In this document: positions 14,588 to 29,400 of the stretch, piece after piece
Layout of the letters: the number at the start of each line of letters is the position of its first letter
Position numbering within the stretch: position 1 is the stretch's first letter
From: Chrysomallon squamiferum
Lineage: Eukaryota > Mollusca > Gastropoda > Neomphalida > Peltospiridae
Direction: 5' to 3'
Length of the DNA stretch: 64,000 nucleotides
Assembly (NCBI GenBank): GCA_012295275.1
Contig: CM022678.1
Location: 11,063,282-11,127,281 of the forward strand
Position numbers and translations under genes: made by a program
Notes under the pieces: model-generated
Database searches by the model: none
What the model was told of the DNA's origin: nothing
The model's input: the letters and a program-made list of their open reading frames with translations, nothing else

Positions 14588-17500
14588 TTGTTGCACATAC
14601 CTCTATAGTTGCCATGGGTGTGGTCATAGAGTGGGTAGTGGTTGTTGAAATCAGTTTCTACGAGATTTCTGAATTCCGAATAATAGCCACACAAAAATGA
14701 ATCATCAAAATTACACGTCACAGACACATCTGAAAACAAAACACATTGAAACAGTCACACATGACTGAATAAATGAATAAAAATTTTAAGAATCTATGTT
14801 ATACTTGAACAAATGAAGAAGGAAGGATGTGAAAAATAAACTGGCTTAATGAGTAAATTAATAAAGGAAGGAAAAAACATGCTGAAAGAAATGACAGAAG
14901 CTAAGAATGAAATGCTGGATTAATGCATGCATAATGCTTGAATAATAGTTGATCAGTGTTTGAGCAATGAAAAAATGAAGGAATGTACAATGGAAAAAAA
15001 ATAATAAAAGGACTGATGAATTATTGACATTAATTATTACCTTTATTTACATTAATTATAACCTTTTACATTAATTGTAGCAAGCATTTATAACAATTAT
15101 AACAATCATTGACATTAGCTACAATAATTAATTAGTTAATTTGTAATAAACATTATTAATAGTATTCACGTTAAGTACAATAAATATTTACATTAATTAA
15201 CATTAAATATGGTAATTACAGTATTAATGTAAATTATGACATGTGTGTAATACTTACTACAGGGCACTATTTCATCGCTGTTGTCACCACAGTCATCATT
15301 TCTGTTACACAACAATTTGCTGTCATACAGGCAGGCGCCATTGTTACATTTGAATTTACATTCTGAAATAAAAATAATCAAATATGAATAAATGATTAAA
15401 AGAAGTATTATATGCAGTTAAACATTAAAATAATAAATTAGTTGTTTTCTAATGAGTTTTAAATATACTGATGTCACCAAACAAACTACAGCTATTAAAT
15501 TTAGTAAATAACAAATTATTTGGGGGTTTTGTGTTCAGTTTTTAAATATACTGATGTCACAGAACAAAGACCTATTAAATTTAGTAAATAACAAATGACT
15601 TGTTTCTTTCTTGTTTTCAGTTTTTTAAATATATTGATATCTTTAAACATACAACTATTAAATTTAGTAAATAACAAATTACTTGTTTTCTCTTGTATCC
15701 AGTTTTTAAAAACGTTAATGTCACTAAAAACAGCTGGACGTCCAGGTTTTTTACACCCAGTGGACACAAAACTGGTCACTCCTCGTAACTTCCACGTGTT
15801 GTCATTAGTCAAACACACCAGTGGACCTCCACTGTCCCCCTGAAATATACACAACAACTTACTGATAATCCTGGCAAACACTATAGGCAATATATGTAAT
15901 ATAATGTAACTGATAAATAATACTAATAATTATATCTGAGATGAAATAATAATTATATATAATACAATGTAATGTAACTGAGATATAAAATGAACTGTAT
16001 GTACTAAATTTAATGTAATACAACATCAATAAAGTGGATTACTAACTAAATACATATCTAATATAACTGAGCTGTAAAACTAACTATCTATTAAATATTT
16101 ATAATATCTGTAATACTAATACTATGTATGTAATATACTTGACATGTAATAATGACTATATATATGTAATATAATAGATGTAATACTATCTATCTATATA
16201 TATATAATATATGTATAATATATGTAAAGTAACTAGGATGTAATATATGTAATATAACTGACATATAAAGTTTGCTTACTAAACACGGGTTAATGAGACC
16301 GGAGTAGTAGCCTGCACACACGTGAGTGTCACTGATCCGACCGTTCCAGGCAAATGAACTGTTACACTTGTCAGTGTTCCACAACGTCATCTTTGCCTCC
16401 TGCAGCTGTGCTGGCTTCGGACCTGTCACAGTTTAAATATTTATTCATCTGTTTGTTTATTTATTTTCTTATTTATTTATTTATTTATTTATTTATTAAT
16501 TTATTTATTTTTGTTTGTTTGTTTGTTTGTTTATTTATTTATTAATTAATTTATTAATTTATTTATTAATAGTATACACGAGGTTGCAAAATTAGGTATA
16601 CAGCATCAGGAATTTGGTAGCAGATTAAATTAGTTGGACTCATTTTTCTTATTTTGAGTGTCATTAATCATATTTTATTTAAATTAATAAAAATGCATGT
16701 TTTTTTATATTAGCTTTTTTGTTTGAATAATAAATGCAATGAGTACTGTAAGTGTATTTTCTTTTTTCATAACTGTATACCTATTTTTTGCCCCCTGTAT
16801 AGTTTATTATACAACATCATGTGCTATTATATGATAGTATACAACATTATCTTACTTTATGTGTCATTATATTATATTACGTTACTTCACACAGTATGAT
16901 ATGACACTATAAGGTTATATATATGTATATCTATCTATCAAACGTACCATTATCACTGACAGTCCTGCCCCAGCCTGTGATGTAGCACACACTGCTTCTA
17001 GAGAAGACGTCGCCATCGTCAGGCAGACAGATGGGTCTGATGAAGTCGCTGAACTGCACTGGCTCTGCCAGTTCGATCAGAGCGATGTCGTTCTTCACGT
17101 GGTAGATGTGGTTGTGGATCGTCAGGTGTTTTATCTTCACTCGTTTCTCCGACTGCTCTGTTGAAGCTATGCTTGTTGCCCCGACAACGACCTCTATGTA
17201 ACGGAAGTCAAGTGCGTATGCCCTGAAAAACAAAGTTTGTTTTGTTTAGTGACATGGCTGGAGAGTATTTTAAAATTAATCAAATGAGTTCTAGTGATGT
17301 CATTAAACAAATGTTTAAAATTAATCAGTGTTCTAGTGATGTCATCAAACAAATGTTTAAAATCAATCAAAGTGTTCTAGTGATGTCATCAAACAAATGT
17401 TTTAAAATTAATCAGTGTTCTAGTGATGTCATCAAACAAATGTTTAAAATTAATCAGTGAGTTGTAGTGATGTCATTAAACAAATGTTTAAAATTAATCA

Positions 17501-20500
17501 GTGTTCTAGTGATGTCATCAAACAAATGTTTTAAAATTAATCAGTGTTCTAGTGATGTCATCAAACAAATGTTTAAAATTAATCAGTGTTCTAGTGATGT
17601 CATCAAACGAATGTTTTAAAATTAATCAGTGTTCTAGTGATGTCATCAAACAAATGTTTTAAAATTAATCAGTGTTCTAGTGATGTCATCAAACAAATGT
17701 TTAAAATTAATCAGTGAGTTGTAGTGATGTCATTAAACAAATGTTAAACAAATGTTTTAAAATTAATCAGTGAGTTTCAAACAAATGTTTAAAATTAATC
17801 AGTGTTCTAGTGATGTCATCAAACAAATGTTTTAAAATTAATCAGTGTTCTAGTGATGTCATCAAACAAATGTTTTAAAATTAATCAGTGTTCTAGTGAT
17901 GTCATTAAACAAATGTTTTAAAATTAATCAGTGTTCTAGTGATGTCATCAAACAAATGTTTTAAAATTAATCAGTGTTCTAGTGATGTCATCAAACAAAT
18001 GTTTTAAAATTAATCAGTGTTCTAGTGATGTCATCAAACAAATATTTTAAAATTAATCAGTGTTCTAGTGATGTCATCAAACAAATGTTTTAAAATTAAT
18101 CAGTGTTCTAGTGATGTCATTAAACAAATGTTTTAAAATTAATCAGTGTTCTAGTGATGTCATTAAACAAATGTTTGACACACAATAGAAAATTAATCAA
18201 TGTGTTCTAAAGACGTCATTAATGTTTGACAATAACTGATGACAGAAAATTAATCAGTGTTTTCTAGTGATGCCATTAAACAAATGTTTGACATAAAATA
18301 ACTGATGATAGAAAATTAATCAGTGTTTTCTAGTGATGCCATTAAACAAATGTTTGACATAAAATAACTGATGATAGAAAATTAATCAATGTGTTCTAGT
18401 GATGCCATTAAACAATTCTTTGACATACAATAACCAATGCTAGAAACAGTGATGTATTCTTGTGATGTTAAATAAGTGATGACAGACAATTGATGTTATT
18501 ATAAAACAAATTTTAAGATTTGTAAATTCTGATACTTACTCCACACAGTGAGCTGCCGTTACGACGAAGTTGTTGCTGATGAGTGACCCACCACAGTAGT
18601 GTTTGCGCAGACGCTGTATTGACACCTGCCACGGCCAGGCACCTACAGCTGCGTTTCTGCCATTGATGATGAAAGACACCATGTGAGCTTTACGTCTGCC
18701 ACATTCTGTGTTAAATATTACACTTATTAGTATCATAATATTTAGACAGTGTGTGTATGTGTGTGTCTGTGTCTGTTTGCTTGTACGTCCACATGTATAT
18801 GAGTGTGCATGTCTGAGTGTCTGTGTATTTCAATATGTGTGTCTGTATAAAAAGTTTGCTAATTAAATACTTTACCTTTTGGGATGCAGTTCAGAACAAC
18901 AGCTTGTGAATCGAGACAGTTCTTTCTGTAAATAAAACATTGAAACAATTTAGTGAGAAAAACTTAACACACTTCAACCAGAAGTGTTTGTACACCTTTT
19001 TATGTATGTGAGAGAGAAAAAGAGAGCTATAGAAAAAAGACAGAGAGAGATAGAAAGAATTTCGAGAAAGATAGAGACAGAAATAGGGGAAATGACAGAG
19101 AGAGAGAAAAAGATAGAGACATAAAGAAAGAGAAAGATTGTGAACGGGTGAAATACCTAAGTGTAGCTTTGCCTAGTACTGTAGTTTCTGGACCAACTCC
19201 ATCAGGATGAGCAAATATAAATGTAGAAGATTTGATAGTTGTCCAGTTGTAGCTTCCTCTGTAAACACAAAATACAAACATATCTATATTTAATATTTTA
19301 TTTTATTGTATACTCAAATAAAATTATCATTTACTTTGTTTATTTGTGACCATCATTATGGTTTGAGACTGAAAAACCTCAGAAGTAAAAATTACTCAAA
19401 CAACAACACTGAATCACATTAGCATCCATCAGATTACTGTTAATACACATATGAGAAAACAAAACGCAGATTTTTTATTTCTTCATGTACTTTATCAAAG
19501 ACTTGTCAACCCTGATAAAAAATAATAATTTAGACCCTTTGTTTACCTTGCATTTTAAATTTGTGGTTGGAATAAAACTGATTTAATTGGATATCATATG
19601 ATGATTGAAATAAAACTGATATAACTGGTTGAAATAAAATTGATATAACTGGTTTAAATAAAACTGATCTCACATGACTGTTTGGAATAAAACTGATGTA
19701 ACTGGTTTAAATAAAACTAAAAACTTACTTGTGTCCTAGTTTCTGACAGGCCAAATCTGCAAGACTTGAATTGAAGTTAGCAGCACAGACTGGGACAAGC
19801 CCTTCTTTGTAAAACTTCAACATCAACGGACCTGTCATGGCTTCTGGAGCAAATACTGAACAACAGATCAATAATAATATCACTACAAACTGATCAGTGA
19901 ATGCTTAAAGACACAGTTTACTATTAGTAATTGTTTCTGTTATGTTGACAGCATGGGAAGAAACCAGTGGTAGGAGTCTTTTATCTTGTAATTCAGTCAC
20001 ATAAATTTTACAAAATATATATACAGACATACACTTTTTAATGAAAGAGAATTTTAAGATATGATATAATATAAATTATAAACACACACACACACACAAA
20101 TATGTACTATAATACTTACTACACTGTCTCTCGTCAGACTGATCAGCACACTGAGGAGTTCCGTCACACTGCTGAGAGAGAGGCACACACTGACCACTGA
20201 GACAGGAAAACTGAGTCCTCTCACACACACCTGAAATTTATATACTTCTGTATATAGGTTTTTAAGTCACACACTCCTGAAAACAGTTCTTAAAATTTAT
20301 ACATTTTCTTAAAATTTATATATTTCTATCTGTAGGTTTTTAAGTCACACACACCTGAAATTTATATATTTCTATCTACAGGTTTTTAAATCATACAAAA
20401 CTGAAATTTATTTATTTCTATCAATAGGTTTTTAAATCACAGAATCATGAATCTGAAAATAATTTTTAAAATGTATAAAATTCAATATATTTGAATTAAT

Positions 20501-22372
20501 GTATTTCTATCACTGAACAAGGTTTTCAAACAGACTTGAATGAATTAAGTACTGTAAAAAGAGGATTTTGTGAAAAACGTACTGTTACCTACCACAGTTT
20601 AGTTCATCAGTCCCGTTCACGCAGTCCGCCTGTCCATCACACACCCACTCAGACATTATACACTTCCCATCCAAACACGCAAACTGACCCAGTGGACATG
20701 CTGCAATGTAAATTGATTCTTTAATCAGAGTATAGCATGACAAGGTCTAAAATGTTCTTTACTCAGAGCATAGCATGAAGAGGTTAGTTGTCTAAAATGT
20801 TTGCTAAGCCCTGTATTATAATAAACATATCATAAATCAAAAGATATTACTAAAAAACTATAATTCTGTGAGATCAATACCATTGACATGTTGGTGAGAT
20901 AAAAATTGGTAGGTTAGCTATCACAGTTTAAAAACATACACTTCTATGTTGTGAATTAAACACACATAGCTAGATAGATAGATAGACAGACAGAAAGACA
21001 GATACATAGATACACAGACAAACAGATAGATAGAAGGATAGATATATAAATAGGTAGAGAAATACAGATAGAATGTTAGCTGGATAGATAGATACAGAAC
21101 AAAATGTTTGGTTTATAATTAATATTTAAAAACTGGTATATTTGATAATATCTGTGTATTCTTATAGCTTTTTAAATTATTTTTGGTTTATAATTAATAT
21201 ATAAAAAACTGTAATAATTAATGTTTCTGTATATACTTTAAGCTTTTTGATTTTAATTTCATGAATATGTTTATGAAAAATACTTGATTAATTTTTAAAA
21301 AATGAACTTACTGCAGTTTACTTCGTCTGATCTGTCAGGGCAGTCGACTATTTTGTCACATCTCTTGTACGATTTCACACAAAGTCCCATTCCACACTGG
21401 AACTCAAACTCATTACACGCTGAAAACAACATCACAGTTACCATGACAACAGCAAATTAAATTTAAATATTCACTAATATGTATGACTCAGTTTTAAAAG
21501 AAAAAATATGAAGTAAGAAAACTGTATTCAATTTATGCAAATAAAATGTTAATAACTGTATTTGCTAAATACCAAAAATATAAAAATTGTAGAATTGTAT
21601 TTGCTAATTCAAATTTAAAATGAATAAGAAAATCAATGCAAATCAATATAATAATTATTTTCAATATACACACATTAAAAATAATCCTATGACTGTATTT
21701 ACTGAATATGAATAAAAAGAATAGAATTCATATTCAATTTATATAAATAAAAATAAATAATGACATTCATTATCATCAAATGAAAACTGAAGAATAATTT
21801 TGATTTTATATATACATGTGAAATGAATGATGATATTAACTATTTATAAATAAAAACTGAAGAATGTTGACTATATATATATTTATATACACACAAAAGA
21901 TGTAAAAAAGATGTAAAAATTAAAAAACATCACAAATGCACTAACTACAGGTGTATGTTTTACAGAAGTGAACACTATAGAAATCTGGCACTATACAGAA
22001 GTGCCTGTATTACAGAGATAGAAAGGTGGTCAGTTTGCTACATACAACAGTTCTGTTCATCACTCCAGTCTATGCAGTCATTCTTTCTGTTGCAGACTAA
22101 ATTCTGTGGAATACATTTCGGTGTTCCAAAACAGGCAAACTCTCCAGCTTTGCACACTAAAACAAAAGAAAAAATTAAATAAACAAACATCTCCATTTAA
22201 TAAATAACACAACTACATACTTATCTTATTTCTGGTTATTAGGAATAAATGATGTAATGTTACAGTTATTATTTTTGCTACCACACTTTAGTTGTTCCTA
22301 ACAATCTGAGATTTTTCCTCATGTCATTTACACAAACAGGAGACTATTGAAGGTTATTCCAAACACAATATG

Positions 22373-22415
<43 letters not shown>

Positions 22416-23169
22416 TTATACAAAAAGGAGACTACATACAAGACTTTAAAAAAAAACAATTTTTAAATTTTTAAAAAAAGAAGTTTTGCTTATAAGTTGA
22501 GACATTTTTTTTCTGTGTCCTTTACTCAAACAGCAGAAGACAGTCTATATTTTTTTCATTTCTGTTTTTTTTTTTTTTTCAAAAAAAAAAAATCTGTTGC
22601 CAAAGTTGGAATAACAAATAGCTAAAAGGAACCAGCAATGAGTATTTCTTCCTACAAGCTGTTACTCCCCAGTCTTGTTTTCTAAACACTGAGACAGGCT
22701 GTACTCTGCTGTAAAGTTTTGTTATGTGATAAATTATACCAAAGAAAATGTACCTGGTCTAGCAGGAGGGGACAGACAACTCTTGTTGGTGGATGATACA
22801 GCCTGGCAGTTCTGTGCAAACAGACCAGTTTTTGTACACGAAGCATTCACATCTGTGAAATAAATAAACAAATAAATAAGTAAATAAGTAAATAAATGAA
22901 TAAATGCATAAATGAATGAACAAATGAATGAATGAATGAATGAATGAATTAATAAACAAATTAATATATGAATAATAAAAACAACACAAACCATTTAAAC
23001 AATAATAATAAAATTAATAATAGCAATAACAGCTGAAATAGTAGTAGTAATAATAATAATAATCATAAAACAAAAACAGGGGTAACATCAGCAACAACTA
23101 TAACAATATTAACAATAACCATAATCACAACAAGAGTAATAATAATAATAATAATAATAATAGTAATAA

Positions 23170-23200
<31 letters not shown>

Positions 23201-23320
23201 CAGTAACAACACTATAATATTAACAATAACAACAATAACCATATTAACAACAAGAGTAATAATAATAACAATAATAATAATAATAACAATAACAGTAATA
23301 ATAATAGTAACAGTATTAAC

Positions 23321-23375
<55 letters not shown>

Positions 23376-23376
23376 G

Positions 23377-23423
<47 letters not shown>

Positions 23424-26400
23424 GCAACACACAATAACAATAACAATAACGACACTAGTAACAAAGATTCCAGACAACAAAAGTAAAACTCTCACTTTCG
23501 CAAACATCCCGGCACACAAGATGTGGATTGCCTGAACTGTCGCACTGCGGAAACACCACACTGCACAGATAGAAAAGAGCGTCTCTATGGCAACGCAGTG
23601 ACACTGAAGTTTCCCCATAGAAGTAGTACATTTTAAGAGCCTCTTTCTGAGTCTTCCCCAGCCACAGGTTTGGAAGGTGGGTGACGTTGAAACCAAACAC
23701 TTTGCAGACATCCACAGTCAGTGTCTCACAGCGAGCTGTGAAGATAAAACAATAAAAATAAACTTTTAAAAAACAGACTTTTAAAAATAAACTTTTAAAA
23801 CATAAACTTTTAAAAAATAAACTTTTAAAACATAAACTTCTAAAAATAAACTTTCAAAACATAAACTTTCAAAACATAAACTTTTAAAAATAAACTTTCA
23901 AAACACAGACTTCTAAAAATAAACTTTTAAAACATAAACTTCTAAAAATAAACTTTCAAAACATAAACTTCAAAAAATAAACTTTAAAAAACAATCATTA
24001 AAATAATAAATTTTAAAAATAAACTTTTAAAACATAAACTTCTAAAAATAAACTTTAAGAAACAATCATTAAAAAATATAAACTTTAAAAAAATATCCCA
24101 AAACAAATCTGATTTCTTGTAAAAGAAACATATAATTTAAATACCATCTTACTTCTTGTGTGAAAAACAATGTACAAACAATTACATTCGGATTTAAAAA
24201 TGATAGTTTTATGTAATATTCATATTTCTAATGAAAACATAAATCAGGAGAAATATTTAGTTATTGTTGTGTTTTCTTAAATTTTCGGCATTCTTCCAAA
24301 CACAGCTTGAGTACTTCAATTTATTAATACTGGGAAGATATCTGTTTAAATTTTGTATGAATTTAAAAAAGAACTTTTTTTTCTCAAAAAATACAAGTTG
24401 TTACGAGTACACTGATGTGTATGTTTTGTTTGCTTACATGAAATTGGCTGAGTTGTTGTTACAGCTGGTGTTGTTGTTGTTGTAGCTGTTGTTGGTGGCA
24501 TGAGGCACTTTGATGAATTGTCTGTGAATGCCAAACAGTCTAATGGAAAAGACCAAACTCGCCCACACTTTTGAGATATTTCTGAAAATATAACAATTAA
24601 ATATTACTTTCTTCTGACTTTTAATAATACACAGTAATGTCAATACCACAAAATAATGCATATATATATATAAATAAAAAAAAATAATAAATAAAGTAAA
24701 AATCTATTATATAATTAATTAATTAATATGACTATTACAAACAGTGGTGTATTAGTAAGTAAAGAAACATAATCTTGTATTAATTTCAGATTTTATTTAA
24801 TTATTAGCACTGCTCTTATCATAATTATTATCATCATTATTATTATCATCTCAACATCATCATCATTTCATTATTATAATTATCATCATCTTCGACATCA
24901 TAATACACAGATAGATTATTATAATTATCCTCATCTTCGACATCATAATACACAGACAGATTATAAATACAAATAAAACATAGTCGAACAATTCAGTATC
25001 GTTATAACATTTCTCTACTTCGTAAAATATAAAATAAAACAAATTTTAAAAAAGATATATGTTTTCCTGTGTGAACAGTCTCACCTTCACAAACACTTCT
25101 ACAAGGCAGTTTCACTATCAGAGTGTCTGGGTCACACTGAGGAAAGAAAACTCCGCAGTAGAAGAATTTGGCCATGCTGGAACATCCAGCCTCTATAGTG
25201 GACCGTGCGTACCTCTTGAACAGAGTGACAGTGTCTGGCAGGTTACTAGCAAACCAGGTGGGTAGAAATGTGGTGTTGTATCCTTCAGAGACACAATACT
25301 CGTAAGTCTGTTCCAGACACTTGTCTACAAAATAGGTGGTTTTATATCATTATATATTTCATAAAGATAACTCTGGTATTGATACCATAATATAAGAATA
25401 TTGATCTGAAAAATAGTTTTAATTTTAATATGTATAATTATTATTGTTATTGTTATTATTGTTGTTGTTGTTATTTTGTTGTTGTTGTTGTTGCTGTTTT
25501 TGTTATTAATTTCTAGTACTAACTAACAACAGGTAATATTAATTTAATGACAGAAGTATATTTATGAAAAACATTTAGAGAGAGAAAGAGAGAGATTAGA
25601 CAGATTGATGTACAGACAGAGATAGATAATATTATGACAAAAATAATAAAATCAATAAAGCAATTCTTTACTGAACAAACCAGTCATGATAAACCTACCA
25701 GGTTTCGGTGTTGGTGTGGTTGGTGGGGTCACTGTTGTGGTTCTAGTAGGAGAGCTACATACGTTGGTGTCGTTAAAGAATGGACCACAGTTAAGGGGAA
25801 ATGGAAGAAATTTTGAACAAGAAGTTGTGACTTCTGCAATGAAAGAAAAAAGTCATTTAATATTGTTATATGTGTAATAACAACTATTCATAAAATAGCC
25901 ATTTTAAATCAATGTTCCTTGATAATAAAGTATAAAAAAATACCTAAAACAAACCCAAAGACCTTATTCATTCATAACAAACATCAGAAGACTGTAATTT
26001 AATATGAATATTCCTTAGTAATGAATAGAAAACAGGCATTCAAAATGAATATTCATTAATAATGAACTAATAGAAACTACTAATTTAATATTCATTAATA
26101 ATAAACATCAGAAAAACAGTAACTTAATGTCAATATTCCTACAACACATTCTTCAACGATGAACAATCAAAACTTTGTTTTCACTGAAAAGCAAATCTCT
26201 CAAAATAAGTTACAAAAAAAAAAACAAAAAAAATAAATAAACATTCCATAACAAACAAAGGTGAGACTTTATTGACTACCCTAAATTTCACAAAATAACA
26301 AAACATGGTGAAAGAGTTTTGTTTACCTGTACAAAAATCCTTGCACGGATACTTCACTTTGGGAACTGACGTCTCATTGCACCTGGGAAACAGAAGCCCA

Positions 26401-29400
26401 CAGAAGAACTCGAGTCCCACGTCAGAACAACCTGTCTGGACGCTGACTGAGGCAAAGTAGTTAAATGACTGAATGGCTGACTTTTCATCCTTGTTTCCAA
26501 ACAGGTTGGGGTAGTAAGTCGTGTTGTAGCCGAGGTTTAAACATGTCGCGAATTTCAGTTCAACACAGGAAACTGAAAAAAAAAATATTAAGCAAACAAC
26601 ACATTAAGAAAAGAACATTTTCTTTGAGTTGTTTTTATTATACGTTTTGTATAAAATAATAAAAATTTTAAATCAGTCAGTCAATCAATAAACAGCAGAT
26701 CAAATAAACAAAGAAACAAATAAATTCAGAAATAAATAAATAAACAAATAAATAACTAAATAGAATTTAGAAAAGATATAAGTATGAATTAATTTTTCAA
26801 ATTATATACATAATACTTGATTCATATTTTCATCCTAATTCCTATTATAATTCTGTAACAAACAGTATAATTAGTATTATTAAATAGCATTTATCATTAT
26901 GAAACTTCTCCTTATTTGAATGAATCAAATTAATAATTTAATTAGCATAGAAAATAAAGTCGTTCTTATTTGTGAATTTGTATCTCTTGTTTCACATCAT
27001 TTCACATAAAATTTCTTTAACAATTAATTATAATTTTTATAAACAATTAATTATAATTTTTATAAAGAAAATAATTATCCAACTGTGATTTTTGTTAAGA
27101 CAAAAATATGTTTAATCTTAACAAAAGACAATTGTTTATTTAGGAGAGTTTTAATTTTTCTTATTTTATTTTTGTTTTATTTTTTTTTTGTCTTTTAATA
27201 CTTTTTGAAAGTCACTAGTGCTGAATGATTAGTTGATGAAAATCTCTGCTCTTTCAACACCTGCACAGTATTTGAAAACAGTTTATAACACAATCTGTTT
27301 AAGAAATCTGACCATACTTGGTGCCACAGTTGTTGTTGGTGTTGTAGACACTGTTGTTGGTGTTGTTGTAGACACTGTTGTTGGTGTTGTTGGCCAGAGG
27401 TCAGGTGGAGGAACAACACAGTTGTCTTCTGAGAATGTGTCACATTTGAACAGAGACACACCTGACCCACATGAATCATATATAGCTGCAAAACAATGTA
27501 ATGTCAGTATCACTAGTTATATCACTAGTATTATATCATTTTTTTTAAATATCACTAGTTTTTTATCATTATTGAATGTCACTAGTGTTATATTCTTAGT
27601 TACCAAATATCACTAGTTTATGTTACTAGTTACTGAATATCACTACAGTTATATTAGTTATTGGAATTCACTAGTATTATCTCATTAGTTATTAAATGTC
27701 ACTACTGTTATCTCATTAGTTACATAATGTCTATAGTACTATATTATTAGCTAACTGAATTTATCTAGTGCTGTTTTAACACATTGATTAATTTTCTATC
27801 ATCAGTTATTGTATGACAAAACCTTTATTTAACGACATCACTAAAACACATTAATTAATTCTCTGTCATCACTTATTGTTTGTCAAACATTTCTTATATA
27901 TATTTTTTTTTAAATAATTTTAAACACTCTAAAATGGCTTCATGATTAAAAACTAAAATAATGACAAAACTCAACTCACACTGGCAGACATTTCTGCAAG
28001 GAAAGAGTCTCTGGTTTTCTTCACATTTAGGAAAGTAGAGACCGCAGAAATAGAACTCAGTCAGAGGTGAGCAGTCAGCGTGGATGATTGAGCTTGGATA
28101 ATAGGCCAGCTCTCTGATGGCCTGCTCCACAGTGTTGTGCTTGCTGTAGTTAGGTAAGTATGTGTAGTTGTAGCCAATCTTGTTACACATGTCATAGTTC
28201 AGAATAGTGCACGTATCTGTAAGCAGGTTTACTTATTAAACTTTTATATATTTCATTTTTATCTAGTTATACGTTTTATATATTTCATTGTTTGCATTTT
28301 ATTAATATTTTATTTTTACTTGTACATTTTATATACATTTCATTTTTACTTATCATACGATTTATATATATTTTATTTTTACTTATCATACATTTTATAT
28401 ACATTTCATTTTTGCTTAGTATACATTTTATATATATTATATTTTCACTTATTTCACATTTTAAATACGTGTCATTTTTGATTATACATTTTATATATAT
28501 TTTATTTTTTACATTTTATATATTTTATTTTTACTTATACATTTTATATACATTTTATATTTTTACATGTTAAAGATTTTGAATATTTTTTATTTTACAT
28601 ATTAAAGATTTTGTACATTCTTTTATTTTTTACTTATTATACATTAATACACATTTAAATTTTAACAGGTCATTTTTTTTTTTTAAATAACAAATTGAAC
28701 AACAGGATTTATATTTTTCTGGTAATGCATTTTTGAGTGATTTATATATATAATATTCTTTTTATTTTTTTTTTATTATTTTTTTTTTAAATTGATTGTT
28801 TCATAACATTTTCTATCAGATATTCATTGTGAGGATATTTCCATGCCAGGTAATTCTAGGATCAGGTTCACATTGCTGCAGTGTAAACAGTCTTGTATGA
28901 CTCCCCTTTACCCAACATCACCATCAAAACCTCTAGTCAAACACTTACATGTAACATTTAACTTGATCTAAAACTATAATGATTATCTTTACATACAAGT
29001 TTAAAAATAATAAACACTTACATGTAACATTTAACTTGAACTAAAACTGTAATGATTATCTTTACATGCAAGTCTAAAAATAATAAACACTTACATGGAG
29101 GAGCTGTTGTAGTGGGTGTAGTTGTTGATGGTGTAGTTGATGTTGTTTCTGATGTAGTATTAGATGTTGTTGTTGTAGGTACAAACGGCCTCCGACAGTT
29201 AGGTTTGTCGAAGTGGCTGCAGTTGACCCTGTATGAATTTCCTCCGCAGTCTGACTGGAATTCTGTTAACAGAAAACACAAAAATAGCATCACAGCTGTG
29301 TCTTTGCTGTGTATGTCTTCATGTGTGTCTGTATGTGTGTCTATGTGTCACAGTGGGGTATTTAATGTATGTGTCTGTGTATAGTCTTGTTAATGTTGTG

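Noticed and set aside
17267-18430. CRISPR-like array
   Set aside because: Repeats abut directly with no unique spacers, and the sequence is a eukaryotic intron.
15258-18705. Two separate genes, a protease gene ending at the protease and a MAM/LDLa gene
   Set aside because: No stop or polyadenylation signal within the exon, a phase-compatible donor/acceptor pair joins the halves, and no start codon, signal peptide or promoter precedes LDLa5. Kept as the main alternative in the findings.
23063-23464. Poly-Ile and poly-Leu reading frames
   Set aside because: Produced by the AAT trinucleotide array; no codon structure or conservation signal.
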